From positions 62,001-126,000 of the forward strand of contig JACJWG010000002.1 in assembly GCA_020637235.1 (NCBI GenBank): 64,000 nt of DNA. Reading direction: 5' to 3'. Shown piece after piece: positions 33,880-41,290 of the stretch (its first letter is position 1; each line of letters begins with the position of its first letter). The notes beneath the pieces were generated by a model. The model was not told the DNA's origin, searched no databases, and saw only the letters and a program-made list of their open reading frames with translations. This stretch comes from Acidimicrobiaceae bacterium. GTDB lineage: Bacteria > Actinomycetota > Acidimicrobiia > Acidimicrobiales > Ilumatobacteraceae. Position numbers and translations under genes: made by a program.

Positions 33880-35276
33880 CAACGATCCGCGACGTCGTAG
33901 ACGACGCCGAGCAGCGGGGCGCGCAACACGTCCATCCGGCGGCGCAGCGCGGTGAGGTCGTTCGAAGGCGTCCCCGACGGCACCACGAGCAGCACCCCGT
34001 CGGCGACGCTGGCGAGGGCCGAACCCTCCGCGCGGTCCATCATCGGCGGCGCGTCGACGAGCACCACGTCGTAGCGTTCCTGCAGGTTCGTGAGCACCTG
34101 GCGGGCGTTGGCCGAGCGCAGCAGGCTGGCTGCGTGGTCGACGGTCTGACCACACGAGATGAAGCTCATCGCCGGCCCGTCGGGCAGCTTGACCGAACGG
34201 ATCGCCGCGCTCTCGGTCGCGAGTCCCCCGAGGAGGTCGGTGAGGCCCACCGACGACAGACCGGCGCCGAAGCGGGCCGACAGGCGCGGCTTGCGCAGGT
34301 TGCCGTCGACGACCAGTACGCGCCGACCCTCACGGGTCCACGCCTCGGCGAGACCGGCGACGAGGTCGCTGTGGTTGGACGCGTCGGTGCTGCCCGAGAC
34401 GACGAGGATGCCGGTGCCGCCGTTCGCGAGGTTGGTGGCCACCACCTCGACGCCGGCGCTGGAGGCGTGCTCCTCGATCATGCCGACGAGGGGAGCACCG
34501 AGGCTGGCAGCCGCGCCCTCGGGCGAGCTCACGATCGGCCGTCGCAGCGCGGCGAGCCAGGCGAGGACGCCGGTGACGAGCACGCCGAACATGAACGCAG
34601 CGATGCCGTACTGCACGGTCGGGACGAGCCGCGACTGGTCGACGGCGCGTGGTGCGTCGACGAACTCGACGCCGGCGTCGAACAGCGCCGCCTGCTTGGC
34701 CGTGTCGGCGATGTCGACCTCGATGTTCTGGATCGACCCGGTGGTCTGCCCCGCCGGGATCTCGGCGAGCAGTTCGGACTTGGTCTGCTGCAGCGAGCCG
34801 ATCGCGATGTCGGCGCGGCGCTGGGTGTCGGCGCGGGTGAGCTCGATGTACGACTCGGTCACCTCGCCGCAGATGAGGAACGCTCGGTCGGAGTCGGCGT
34901 CGTCGCACTCGATCACGAAGCTCGAGTTGTCCTCCACCATCGACCGCACGGTGGCGCGCAGGTACTCGAGGTCGACCTCGGGTTCGTCGATCGACTTGAT
35001 CACCTGGTCGAAGACCGAGTCGCTGACCGCGAACCTGGCGCGCTGGTTGAGGTAGGTCTGCATGTCGGTGGCGGCGGTGGTGCCGTCACGGAACACGGGC
35101 ACACCGCGCGGATCGGTGAGGTACATCGCCGTCGTGACCTTGGTGTCGCCGCCGGTGAGGAACGCGAAGGCAGCGCCGAGCACCCCGAGCGCGATGCAGA
35201 CGGGGATCGTGCGAGTGCGGAACCGCCAGAAGGCCTCGACGGGCCCAGCGGCCGTGGATTCGATGGGGGTGGGCAT
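33879..35276 (-). CDS. Wzz/BY-kinase-like chain-length protein with degenerate ATP site
   Basis: The 465-residue protein has the Wzz layout: first membrane helix near residue 27-45 (IPVCIALGVLGAAFAFL), an outer helical domain, a second helix near 220-240, then a cytosolic BY-kinase-like domain. In the kinase domain the Walker A Gly-Lys-Ser is replaced: ILVVSGSTDASNHSDL has no Lys. Walker A' reads VVDGNLRKP instead of D-A-D-L-R-x-P. Walker B VVLVDAPP is kept. There is no Tyr cluster at the C-terminus. It probably controls chain length as a scaffold without kinase activity (inference). AAGGAA precedes ATG 35276; the frame is open to 35300. First gene of the operon. Confidence 0.82.
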   Translation of the reverse strand: MPTPIESTAAGPVEAFWRFRTRTIPVCIALGVLGAAFAFLTGGDTKVTTAMYLTDPRGVPVFRDGTTAATDMQTYLNQRARFAVSDSVFDQVIKSIDEPEVDLEYLRATVRSMVEDNSSFVIECDDADSDRAFLICGEVTESYIELTRADTQRRADIAIGSLQQTKSELLAEIPAGQTTGSIQNIEVDIADTAKQAALFDAGVEFVDAPRAVDQSRLVPTVQYGIAAFMFGVLVTGVLAWLAALRRPIVSSPEGAAASLGAPLVGMIEEHASSAGVEVVATNLANGGTGILVVSGSTDASNHSDLVAGLAEAWTREGRRVLVVDGNLRKPRLSARFGAGLSSVGLTDLLGGLATESAAIRSVKLPDGPAMSFISCGQTVDHAASLLRSANARQVLTNLQERYDVVLVDAPPMMDRAEGSALASVADGVLLVVPSGTPSNDLTALRRRMDVLRAPLLGVVYDVADR

Positions 35277-35301
35277 CCGGGTTCCTTCTGTGCACGACAC
35301 G

Positions 35302-35322
35302 GTGTCGGCCAGGAGCCGACAC
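35302..35322 (-). promoter_or_regulatory. Stem-loop in the leader of the polysaccharide operon
   Basis: GTGTCGGC (35302-35309) and GCCGACAC (35315-35322) form a perfect 8-bp stem with a 5-nt loop, 26 nt upstream of the operon's first start codon. It could be an attenuator or an operator. Confidence 0.4.
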
Positions 35323-35347
35323 GATTTCGGTCATGTATCGGCAAGAA

Positions 35348-35376
35348 GTGGCACGAACAGTAGTGGTTTGTGCCAC
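35348..35376. promoter_or_regulatory. Inverted repeat upstream of the polysaccharide operon
   Basis: GTGGCAC (35348-35354) and GTGCCAC (35370-35376) are a perfect 7-bp inverted repeat around an AT-richer centre containing TACTGT on the minus strand, a possible -10. It may also end the methylase transcript. Confidence 0.35.
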
Positions 35377-35402
35377 CCGGTGGTCCGCGGCCGGCCCCGT
35401 GA

Positions 35403-36665
35403 TCAGGGCCGCAGCGGGATCGACGCGAGCAGCGCGGGTGACAGGCGCACCGTGTCGGCCGACAGCCCGCTGCCGGCCGCATGGTGACGCACCCACCGGT
35501 CGGCGCCGTCGCCGGAGAGCACCCCGAGCACCCGGTACGGATCGTCGGTGACGCACGTGATCACGGGCACGCCCGGCAGCCACGCGCCCGCCGGGTCGTG
35601 CACCGCCTCGATCGTGCGCGTCTGGTTGGCGATGAGGATCTTCGGCACGAGGCGGCGCTCCGCCCAGGCCCGAAGGCGCGGGGTGAGCCGGTCGAGCGCC
35701 ACCCGCGGTGCGGTGTAGCGCTGCTTCGCGAACCGCACCGGCCGCTCGCCCCACAGACACCGGCCCGGTTCGATCAGCCCGCTCGTGACCAGGGGCGGAC
35801 CGTCGACGTCGTCGCCGACGGCGCCCACCAGGCCGTAGTACTGATCGCGGAAGTCGACCGCGAACGAGGCGACGTCGCCCAGCACCGGGCCGGTCGCCGA
35901 GGTGGGGTCGATGCTCGCGGCTGCGGGGTCGTCCACCAGCATCGCCGGCCACGAGCCCGACCAGGGGACCGGCGACGTCGCGGCGAAGGCGGGTCCGTGC
36001 GTGCGCGTCACCGCCGTCTGGGTCCCGCCTCGTTCGAGCACCACCGCGCAGGTGCGTACCGCGGCGTCGAACATCGACTCGGCGGCCCACCAGCAGTGCC
36101 GGATCGCGGCATCGCGCAGCACCGCGGTGCGTATGGACGCGGCGTCGCGGGCGGCGAGCACCGACTGGGGCAACACGAACGCCACCCGGCCCCCGTCGGG
36201 TCGGGCCAGGTGCGCCGCCAGCGCCAGGAACTCGGCGGCCACGTCGGCGTACGGCCCACCACCGTGACGCGAGCGACCGCCACGCGAGGTGGCCGCCGCG
36301 AGTTGGTTCACGAACGGCGGGTTGCCGATCACCACGTCGAACCCCGGCGCCGAGCCGCCCCAGTCGTCAGCCAGGGCATCGGCGAGCACCACGCGTGCGG
36401 TCGGGATCGCCGCACGGGCCGCCTCCACCGCGGACGGGTCGACGTCCACCCCGACGAGCTCGATCGTGTGATCGGCCACACCGCGCTCGAGCAGGTGCCG
36501 GCGCGCGGCGACCAGGAATCGGCCGTCACCGCAGGCGGGGTCGAGCACGCGCCACCGGGCGCGCGCCCGCAGGCCCTCGAACGCCACCGCGACCACGTGG
36601 TCGACCAGCGCGTCGGGCGTGTACCAGGCCCCGAGGGCCTTCCGACGCGACCCGGTCACCGCCAC
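35403..36665 (-). CDS. Orphan N6-adenine DNA methylase (Eco57I/TaqI-like)
   Basis: The 420-residue enzyme has the N-terminal RRKALGAWYTP motif, the SAM-binding DPACGDGRFL at about 42-51 and the catalytic NPPF at about 112-115. The C-terminal half resembles the target recognition part of Eco57I-type enzymes (KILIANQTRTIEAV). No endonuclease, specificity subunit or phage-defence gene is adjacent, so it may be an orphan methylase or an inactive-cutting type II relative. GTG 36665 lies 6 nt after a TAGGGT box on the minus strand; GTG 36659 is also possible. Confidence 0.83.
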   Translation of the reverse strand: MAVTGSRRKALGAWYTPDALVDHVVAVAFEGLRARARWRVLDPACGDGRFLVAARRHLLERGVADHTIELVGVDVDPSAVEAARAAIPTARVVLADALADDWGGSAPGFDVVIGNPPFVNQLAAATSRGGRSRHGGGPYADVAAEFLALAAHLARPDGGRVAFVLPQSVLAARDAASIRTAVLRDAAIRHCWWAAESMFDAAVRTCAVVLERGGTQTAVTRTHGPAFAATSPVPWSGSWPAMLVDDPAAASIDPTSATGPVLGDVASFAVDFRDQYYGLVGAVGDDVDGPPLVTSGLIEPGRCLWGERPVRFAKQRYTAPRVALDRLTPRLRAWAERRLVPKILIANQTRTIEAVHDPAGAWLPGVPVITCVTDDPYRVLGVLSGDGADRWVRHHAAGSGLSADTVRLSPALLASIPLRP

Positions 36666-36671
36666 CCGCCC

Positions 36672-36677
36672 ACCCTA
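36672..36677 (-). promoter_or_regulatory. -10 box (TAGGGT) of leaderless methylase gene
   Basis: TAGGGT ends 6 nt before GTG 36665 on the minus strand, in the 75-bp divergent region shared with coaA. Confidence 0.45.
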
Positions 36678-36727
36678 CGACAGGGTCGGCGAGGCGCTCG
36701 CGTTGGGTTCACGGACGGCGGGATCCC

Positions 36728-36733
36728 TAAGGT
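36728..36733 (+). promoter_or_regulatory. -10 box (TAAGGT) of leaderless coaA
   Basis: TAAGGT ends 7 nt before GTG 36741 and decides that start within a long open frame. Confidence 0.5.
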
Positions 36734-36740
36734 CGCACCC

Positions 36741-37667
36741 GTGACCGCAGACATGGACGGCCGCTACCTCTCGTTCGATCGCGACGCCTGGGCCGACCTG
36801 CGCGCGGCGACGCCGCTCACGCTGCGCGAGACCGAGCTGCGCGATCTGCGCGGCATCAACGACCGGATCGACCTCGACGAGGTGGCGGCCGTGTACCTGC
36901 CGCTCACCCGTCTGCTCAACCTGTACGTGGCGGCGACGCAGAACCTGCACAAGGTGTCGGCCGCGTTCCTCGGCACGTTGTCACCGAAGGTGCCCTACGT
37001 CATCGGCGTCGCTGGTTCGGTCGCGGTCGGCAAGAGCACCTTCGCCCGCATCCTGCAGGCGTTGCTCGCCCGCTGGCCCGACCACCCGCAGGTCGCGCTC
37101 GTCACCACCGACGGGTTCCTGCATCCGAACTCGGTCCTCGCCGAGCGGGGCATCATGAACAAGAAGGGCTTCCCCGAGAGCTACGACACGCGCCGGCTGA
37201 TCGAGTTCCTGCGCGAGGTGAAGAGCGGCGCGTCGAGCGTGCAGGCCCCCGTGTACAGCCATGTCGTGTACGACATCGTCGCCGACGAGCGGATCGAGGT
37301 GCGCCAGCCGGACATCTTGATCCTGGAGGGGCTCAACGTGTTGCAGGTGGGCTCGGCCGACGAGTTCGTGAGCGACTACTTCGACTTCAGCATCTACATC
37401 GACGCCGACGAGTCGCACATCGAGGACTGGTACGTCCAGCGCTTCTTGAAGCTCTGCGAGACGGTGTTCCAGGACCCGAACAGCTTCTTCCAGAACTACG
37501 CACACCTCAGCCACGACGAGGCGGTGAGCACCGCCCGGGGGATCTGGCGGGAGATCAACGGCCGGAACCTGCGCGAGAACATCGCCCCCACCCGGTCGCG
37601 GGCCAGCTTGTTGCTGCGCAAGGGCGCCGACCACCGCGTCACCGAGGTGTCGCTGCGCCGACTGTGA
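36741..37667 (+). CDS. coaA: Pantothenate kinase (type I)
   Basis: The 308-residue enzyme phosphorylates pantothenate, the first step of coenzyme A synthesis. It has the type I layout: FDRDAWADLR near the start, the P-loop GVAGSVAVGKST at about 90-101, VTTDGFLHPN, and KGFPESYD. The C-terminal ending (RGADHRVTEVSLRRL-like) is normal. Length matches E. coli CoaA closely. GTG 36741 follows a -10 box by 7 nt. It converges on the HAD gene with 21 nt between the stops. Confidence 0.95.
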   Translation: MTADMDGRYLSFDRDAWADLRAATPLTLRETELRDLRGINDRIDLDEVAAVYLPLTRLLNLYVAATQNLHKVSAAFLGTLSPKVPYVIGVAGSVAVGKSTFARILQALLARWPDHPQVALVTTDGFLHPNSVLAERGIMNKKGFPESYDTRRLIEFLREVKSGASSVQAPVYSHVVYDIVADERIEVRQPDILILEGLNVLQVGSADEFVSDYFDFSIYIDADESHIEDWYVQRFLKLCETVFQDPNSFFQNYAHLSHDEAVSTARGIWREINGRNLRENIAPTRSRASLLLRKGADHRVTEVSLRRL

Positions 37668-37688
37668 TCCGCTGTCCCGACGTGCCGA

Positions 37689-38414
37689 TCAGTCCGGGAT
37701 GCCGAGCAGCGCCGGCAGATCGGCCAGCGAGGCGAGCTCGGTGAACTTCTCGTCGTGGTCGACGTGCTCGAGGTCCCACAGCAGGTGGTACGGCACGTGC
37801 ACCGCGTGGCCGCCGAGCGCCATCACCGGCAGGATGTCGCTGCGCACGCTGTTGCCCACCATCAGGAACCGGTCCGGCTCGACGTCGAAGCGCGCGAGCA
37901 GGCGGGCGTAGGTCTCCGGGTCCTTCTCGAGCACCACCTCGAGCTCGTCGAAGTGGTGTTCGAGCCCGCTGGTCGTGATCTTGTGGGTCTGGTGCACCAG
38001 GTCGCCCTTGGTGATCAGCACGAGCCGGTAGTGGGCGCCCACCCGCGCGAGCACCTCGGGCACGTGGGGCAGCAGGCGCACGGGCTCCTCGAGCTGGGTG
38101 CGGGCCATCTCGACGAGCTCGGCGATCACGTCGGTGGGGATCTTGCCGCCGGTGATCGTGATCGCGCCCTCGACCATCGAGATCGCGAACGCCTTCACGC
38201 CATACCCGAAGGTGTGCAGGTTCTTGCGCTCGACGGCGGTGAGCGCGGCCTTCACGTCGACACCGTCCGGCGCGTGCGGTGCGACGAGCTCGACGAAGCG
38301 CAGCTCGTTGGCGCGGAAGCCGTCCTCGCTCTGCCACAGGGTGTCGTCGGCATCGAACCCGATCACGTCGTAGGCGGCGAGCCCGCCGTCGGGGCGGTGC
38401 GGGGGTGGGGTCAT
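37689..38414 (-). CDS. HAD-superfamily hydrolase
   Basis: The 241-residue protein has HAD motif I as FDADDTLW at about 20-27, motif II as LVLITKGD, motif III Lys in VVLEKDPETY and motif IV as MVGNSVRSDI. All catalytic residues are present. A helical cap lies between motifs I and II. It is a phosphatase-type member with unknown substrate. It follows the HTH gene by 7 nt with a GGAGC ribosome site inside that gene's end, so the three genes from 39050 to 37689 form an operon. Confidence 0.85.
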   Translation of the reverse strand: MTPPPHRPDGGLAAYDVIGFDADDTLWQSEDGFRANELRFVELVAPHAPDGVDVKAALTAVERKNLHTFGYGVKAFAISMVEGAITITGGKIPTDVIAELVEMARTQLEEPVRLLPHVPEVLARVGAHYRLVLITKGDLVHQTHKITTSGLEHHFDELEVVLEKDPETYARLLARFDVEPDRFLMVGNSVRSDILPVMALGGHAVHVPYHLLWDLEHVDHDEKFTELASLADLPALLGIPD

Positions 38415-38421
38415 CGAGGGA

Positions 38422-38790
38422 TCAGCTCCGGTGCAGGGCGTTCAGGTAGTTGTAGACGGTGATGCGGCTGACGCCCATCGCGTCGGCGACGTCCTCGACG
38501 GCTCGACGCAGTGTGAACGCGCCGCGTTCGTCGAGCAGCCGGATCGCCTGCTGCTTCTCCTCACGCGACAGCAGCGGCAGCTTGCTGCCGAACTCACGCT
38601 CGACACCGTCGATCATCCGATCGAGCGCGCCGTGCAGCGGGGCCATCCGCACCGCGGCGATCTCGACGCCCTCCCACTTGAGCGGCAGGTCGCCCGGTTC
38701 GCGGTCGTCCCACGCGACGAGCGTGGCACCGAGTGCCTCCACCACCGGCTTCACGGCGAGCACCAGCGGGTGCCGGGGGATCCGGCTCAC
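38422..38790 (-). CDS. Small HTH protein (YheO/DauR-type C-terminal HTH)
   Basis: The 122-residue protein ends with SREEKQQAIRLLDERGAF, then AVEDVADAMGVSRITVYNYL, the HTH found at the end of YheO/DauR-type regulators. The N-terminal 70 residues (GATLVAWDDREPGDLPLKWEG) are too short for the usual PAS-like domain. GTG 38790 overlaps the stop of the upstream gene (GTGA). It probably regulates its own operon or a nearby pathway; no ligand can be predicted. Confidence 0.72.
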   Translation of the reverse strand: MSRIPRHPLVLAVKPVVEALGATLVAWDDREPGDLPLKWEGVEIAAVRMAPLHGALDRMIDGVEREFGSKLPLLSREEKQQAIRLLDERGAFTLRRAVEDVADAMGVSRITVYNYLNALHRS

Positions 38791-39050
38791 GGCACCGGCC
38801 GATCGTCGGTGTCGACCTCGGTCGCCGACAACGCGACATGCGTGGCACCGTGGGCGAAGGCAGTGGTGATCACGGCCTCGGCGATCCGGCCGGCGCGAGC
38901 GCGGGGCACGGTGCACGAGCTGCCGAACGGACCGAAGTCGACCTCGGCGCCGAGCGCCTCGGCGGCGGCGACCGCCTCGAGCACGTGGGGCCCGGGCCGC
39001 CCGGCCACGAACGGCTCGATCGTGAACTCGAGGGTCAACACGCTCCCCAT
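38787..39050 (-). CDS. Small thiamine-binding-like protein (MTH1187/YkoF fold)
   Basis: The 87-residue product begins MGSVLTLEFTIEPFV and has GPHVLEAVAAAEALGAEVDF and GPFGSSCTV, the pattern of the MTH1187/YkoF-like family: a short ferredoxin-like fold with the EF-T and G-P-x-G-T/S signatures. Such proteins bind thiamine or related pyrimidines in the cytosol and often sit with transport or regulator genes. No thiamine riboswitch or transporter is visible here. First gene of an operon with the HTH and HAD genes. Confidence 0.55.
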   Translation of the reverse strand: MGSVLTLEFTIEPFVAGRPGPHVLEAVAAAEALGAEVDFGPFGSSCTVPRARAGRIAEAVITTAFAHGATHVALSATEVDTDDRPVP

Positions 39051-39061
39051 GGTACCCGGGT

Positions 39062-39102
39062 GCCCCGGAGCCCCGGCCCGGCGGGTGGGCGGGCTCCGGG
39101 GC
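39062..39102 (-). terminator. Strong 12-bp stem terminator after the WXG100 gene
   Basis: GCCCCGGAGCCC (39062-39073) and GGGCTCCGGGGC (39091-39102) pair perfectly over 12 bp with a 17-nt loop, 28 nt downstream of the WXG100 stop and before the next operon. No T-run follows. Confidence 0.6.
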
Positions 39103-39130
39103 GACCCGTCGGGACCTCGCGGCGATGGGC

Positions 39131-39400
39131 TCAGCGGGCGCCCATCACGCGCTGGAGGTCGGCCGAACGTTGCAGGCAGTCGCGCCCGGCGGCGTCGAAG
39201 GCCTCGCCGAGCCGGGTGAGCGCCGTGCGAAAGCCGCCCGACCACTCCTGCTCGAACTGGTCGCGGGCCGGGCCGACCCAGGTGGTGCCACCGAGCGCGG
39301 AGGCGACGGCGCTGGTGATCGCATCGATGTTGTCGATCTGGCGCTGCAGCTGCCGACCGAGCCCGGCGAGCTGCTCGGGGTTCGCTCCGTACATGGACAT
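39131..39400 (-). CDS. WXG100-family protein
   Basis: The 89-residue helical-hairpin protein has W-V-G (TTWVGPARDQFEQEW) in the turn near residue 40, and the usual spacing of two amphipathic helices. WXG100 proteins are small dimeric substrates or structural parts of type VII secretion. No EssC/EccC ATPase, LXG toxin or second WXG gene is in the window. GAGGAG stands about 6 nt before ATG 39400. A strong terminator follows, so it is probably transcribed alone. Confidence 0.82.
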   Translation of the reverse strand: MSMYGANPEQLAGLGRQLQRQIDNIDAITSAVASALGGTTWVGPARDQFEQEWSGGFRTALTRLGEAFDAAGRDCLQRSADLQRVMGAR

Positions 39401-39484
39401 GCTCTGCTCCTCGTTTCCTCGACCGGTCGGTCCGGTCTCGTCGCCGACATAGAGCACGCGTGAGGTGCCGTTGCGGAAAACGGC

Positions 39485-40024
39485 TCAGCGGGGGTCGATC
39501 CGCGGCAACATCAGCTCGATCGAGTCGGGCACGAAGGTGGCGGTGCGTCGCAGCTCGTCGAGCTCGGCCCACGTCACCCAGCGCAGCTCGGCGATCTCGC
39601 CGTCGGTGCAGCGGAACGGGCCGTCATGCACGACGCGGTAGCCGTGCGCGATCAGCGCCACGGCGTCGTCACGGAAGCGGCCCTCGCCGAGGGGTTCGAG
39701 CCGGTCGACCGGCACCTCGATGCCGAGTTCCTCGGCGAGTTCGCGGCGGGCGGCGTCGAGGTAGCCCTCCCCCGCCGACACCACGCCGCCCGCGGCCAGA
39801 TCCCACCAGCCCGGCCACACGTCCTTGTGGTCGGCACGGCGATGCACGAGCAACCGTCCGTCGCTGCCGACCACGGCGACGGCGACGGCCCGGTGCTGCA
39901 ATCGACCGGCGCGCATCTCGGCACGGGTGACCGTCGCGATCACCCGGTCGTCGTCGTCGACGACGTCGACCCACTCGACCGGTTCCACCGGCTCGACGGG
40001 GCGGATCCGCGGTGAGGTGTCCAC
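39485..40024 (-). CDS. NUDIX hydrolase
   Basis: The 179-residue protein has a complete Nudix box: G-x5-E-x7-REL-x-EE-x-G spread over GGVVSAGEG and RRELAEELGI, at about 80-102. The N-terminal part (VEWVDVVDDDDRVIATVTRAEM) and LQHRAVAVAVVGSDGRLLVHRR match the YfcD/IPP-isomerase-like subgroup. It hydrolyses a nucleoside diphosphate derivative of unknown identity. GTG 40024 is divergent from the M20 gene with only 23 nt between them. Confidence 0.88.
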   Translation of the reverse strand: MDTSPRIRPVEPVEPVEWVDVVDDDDRVIATVTRAEMRAGRLQHRAVAVAVVGSDGRLLVHRRADHKDVWPGWWDLAAGGVVSAGEGYLDAARRELAEELGIEVPVDRLEPLGEGRFRDDAVALIAHGYRVVHDGPFRCTDGEIAELRWVTWAELDELRRTATFVPDSIELMLPRIDPR

Positions 40025-40035
40025 GCCCCCATGAT

Positions 40036-40041
40036 TAGCAT
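40036..40041 (+). promoter_or_regulatory. -10 box (TAGCAT) of leaderless M20 gene
   Basis: TAGCAT ends 6 nt before ATG 40048 within the 23-bp divergent region, so its -35 must lie inside the NUDIX gene. Confidence 0.45.
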
Positions 40042-40047
40042 CGGTCC

Positions 40048-41268
40048 ATGACGACCGACACCCTCCGCGACGAAGCCCGCGACCTGCTCGACGACATGGT
40101 CGATCTCCGGCGGCGGCTGCACCAGTGGCCCGAGGTCGGCAACCACCTGCCGCTCACCCGCGAGGCGGTGCTCGAATCGATCGAGGGCCTGCCGCTCGAC
40201 CTCACGCTGCACGAGAGCACCAGCGGCGTGGCGGCGATGCTCACCGGCGGCAAGCCGGGGCCGACGATCCTGCTGCGCGGCGACATGGACGCCCTGCCGA
40301 TGCCCGAGGACACCGGACTCGACTTCGGCTCGAAGGTCGACAACGTGATGCACGCCTGCGGCCACGACACCCACACCTCGATGCTCGTCGGCGCCGCCCG
40401 GCTGCTCGCCGCTCGCGCCGCCGACCTGCCCGGCCGCGTGCTGTTCATGTTCCAGCCCGGCGAGGAGGGCCACCACGGCGCGCGCTTCATGCTCGACGAA
40501 GGGTTGCTCGACGTCGGTCCGCACGCCGTCGACGGCAGCGCATCGCCGGTGACCGGCGCGTTCGCGTTGCACATCACCAGCTCGAGCCCTCTCGGCTACG
40601 TGGCCACCCGCCCCGGCCCGTGCATGGCGTCGAGCGACACGATGCGGATCGTCGTCACCGGCCGCGGCGGGCACGCGAGCGAGCCGCACCGGGCGCTCGA
40701 CCCGATCCCGGTGGCGTGCGAGATCGTGCAGGCGCTCCAGACGATGGTGACCCGACGTATCGACGTGTTCGACCCGTCGATCGTCACCGTGTCGAAGATC
40801 GTGGCCGGCACCACGAGCAACGTGATCCCCGAGTCGGCCGAGATCCTCGGCACCATCCGCGCGGTCAGCGAGCGCACCCGCTCGAAGGTGCACGACGGCA
40901 TCCGCCGCGTGGCCGAAGGGGTGGCCGCCGCACACGACGCCGGGGTGGAGGTGGAGGTGAACCTCGGCTACCCGGTCACGGTGAACGGCGGCGACTTCAC
41001 CGACTTCAGCATGGACGTCGCTCGCGGCCTCATCGGCGACGACAAGGTGGTGCGCCTGCCCAACCCGGTGATGGGTGCGGAGGACTTCAGCTACGTGATC
41101 GAGCAGGTGCCCGGCACGATGATGTTCCTCGGTGCCACCCCGCTCGACCGCAACCTCGCCACGGCGGCGCCGAACCACTCGAACCGGGTGTACTTCGACG
41201 AGCAGGCGATGGTCGACGGCAGCGCCCTGTACGCCGCCGTCGCGCTGCGCCACCTCGGGCTCGACTGA
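40048..41268 (+). CDS. M20-family amidohydrolase
   Basis: The 406-residue metallopeptidase-like enzyme shows the metal-binding HACGHDTHTSML at about 108-119, GEEGHHGARFM with the catalytic Glu, the dimerisation-domain GRGGHASEPH and the final metal ligand region MGAEDFSYV. It belongs to the M20D group of aminoacyl or N-acyl amino acid deacylases (hippurate hydrolase-like). Substrate unknown. A hairpin between it and the convergent GH38 gene probably ends both transcripts. Confidence 0.9.
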   Translation: MTTDTLRDEARDLLDDMVDLRRRLHQWPEVGNHLPLTREAVLESIEGLPLDLTLHESTSGVAAMLTGGKPGPTILLRGDMDALPMPEDTGLDFGSKVDNVMHACGHDTHTSMLVGAARLLAARAADLPGRVLFMFQPGEEGHHGARFMLDEGLLDVGPHAVDGSASPVTGAFALHITSSSPLGYVATRPGPCMASSDTMRIVVTGRGGHASEPHRALDPIPVACEIVQALQTMVTRRIDVFDPSIVTVSKIVAGTTSNVIPESAEILGTIRAVSERTRSKVHDGIRRVAEGVAAAHDAGVEVEVNLGYPVTVNGGDFTDFSMDVARGLIGDDKVVRLPNPVMGAEDFSYVIEQVPGTMMFLGATPLDRNLATAAPNHSNRVYFDEQAMVDGSALYAAVALRHLGLD

Positions 41269-41282
41269 CCGCGCCGGCGCGG
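41269..41282. terminator. GC palindrome between convergent genes
   Basis: CCGCGCCGGCGCGG is a perfect 14-bp palindrome in the 22-nt gap between the M20 and GH38 stops. A bidirectional terminator is likely, though there is no T-tract. Confidence 0.4.
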
Positions 41283-41290
41283 GCGCCGCC

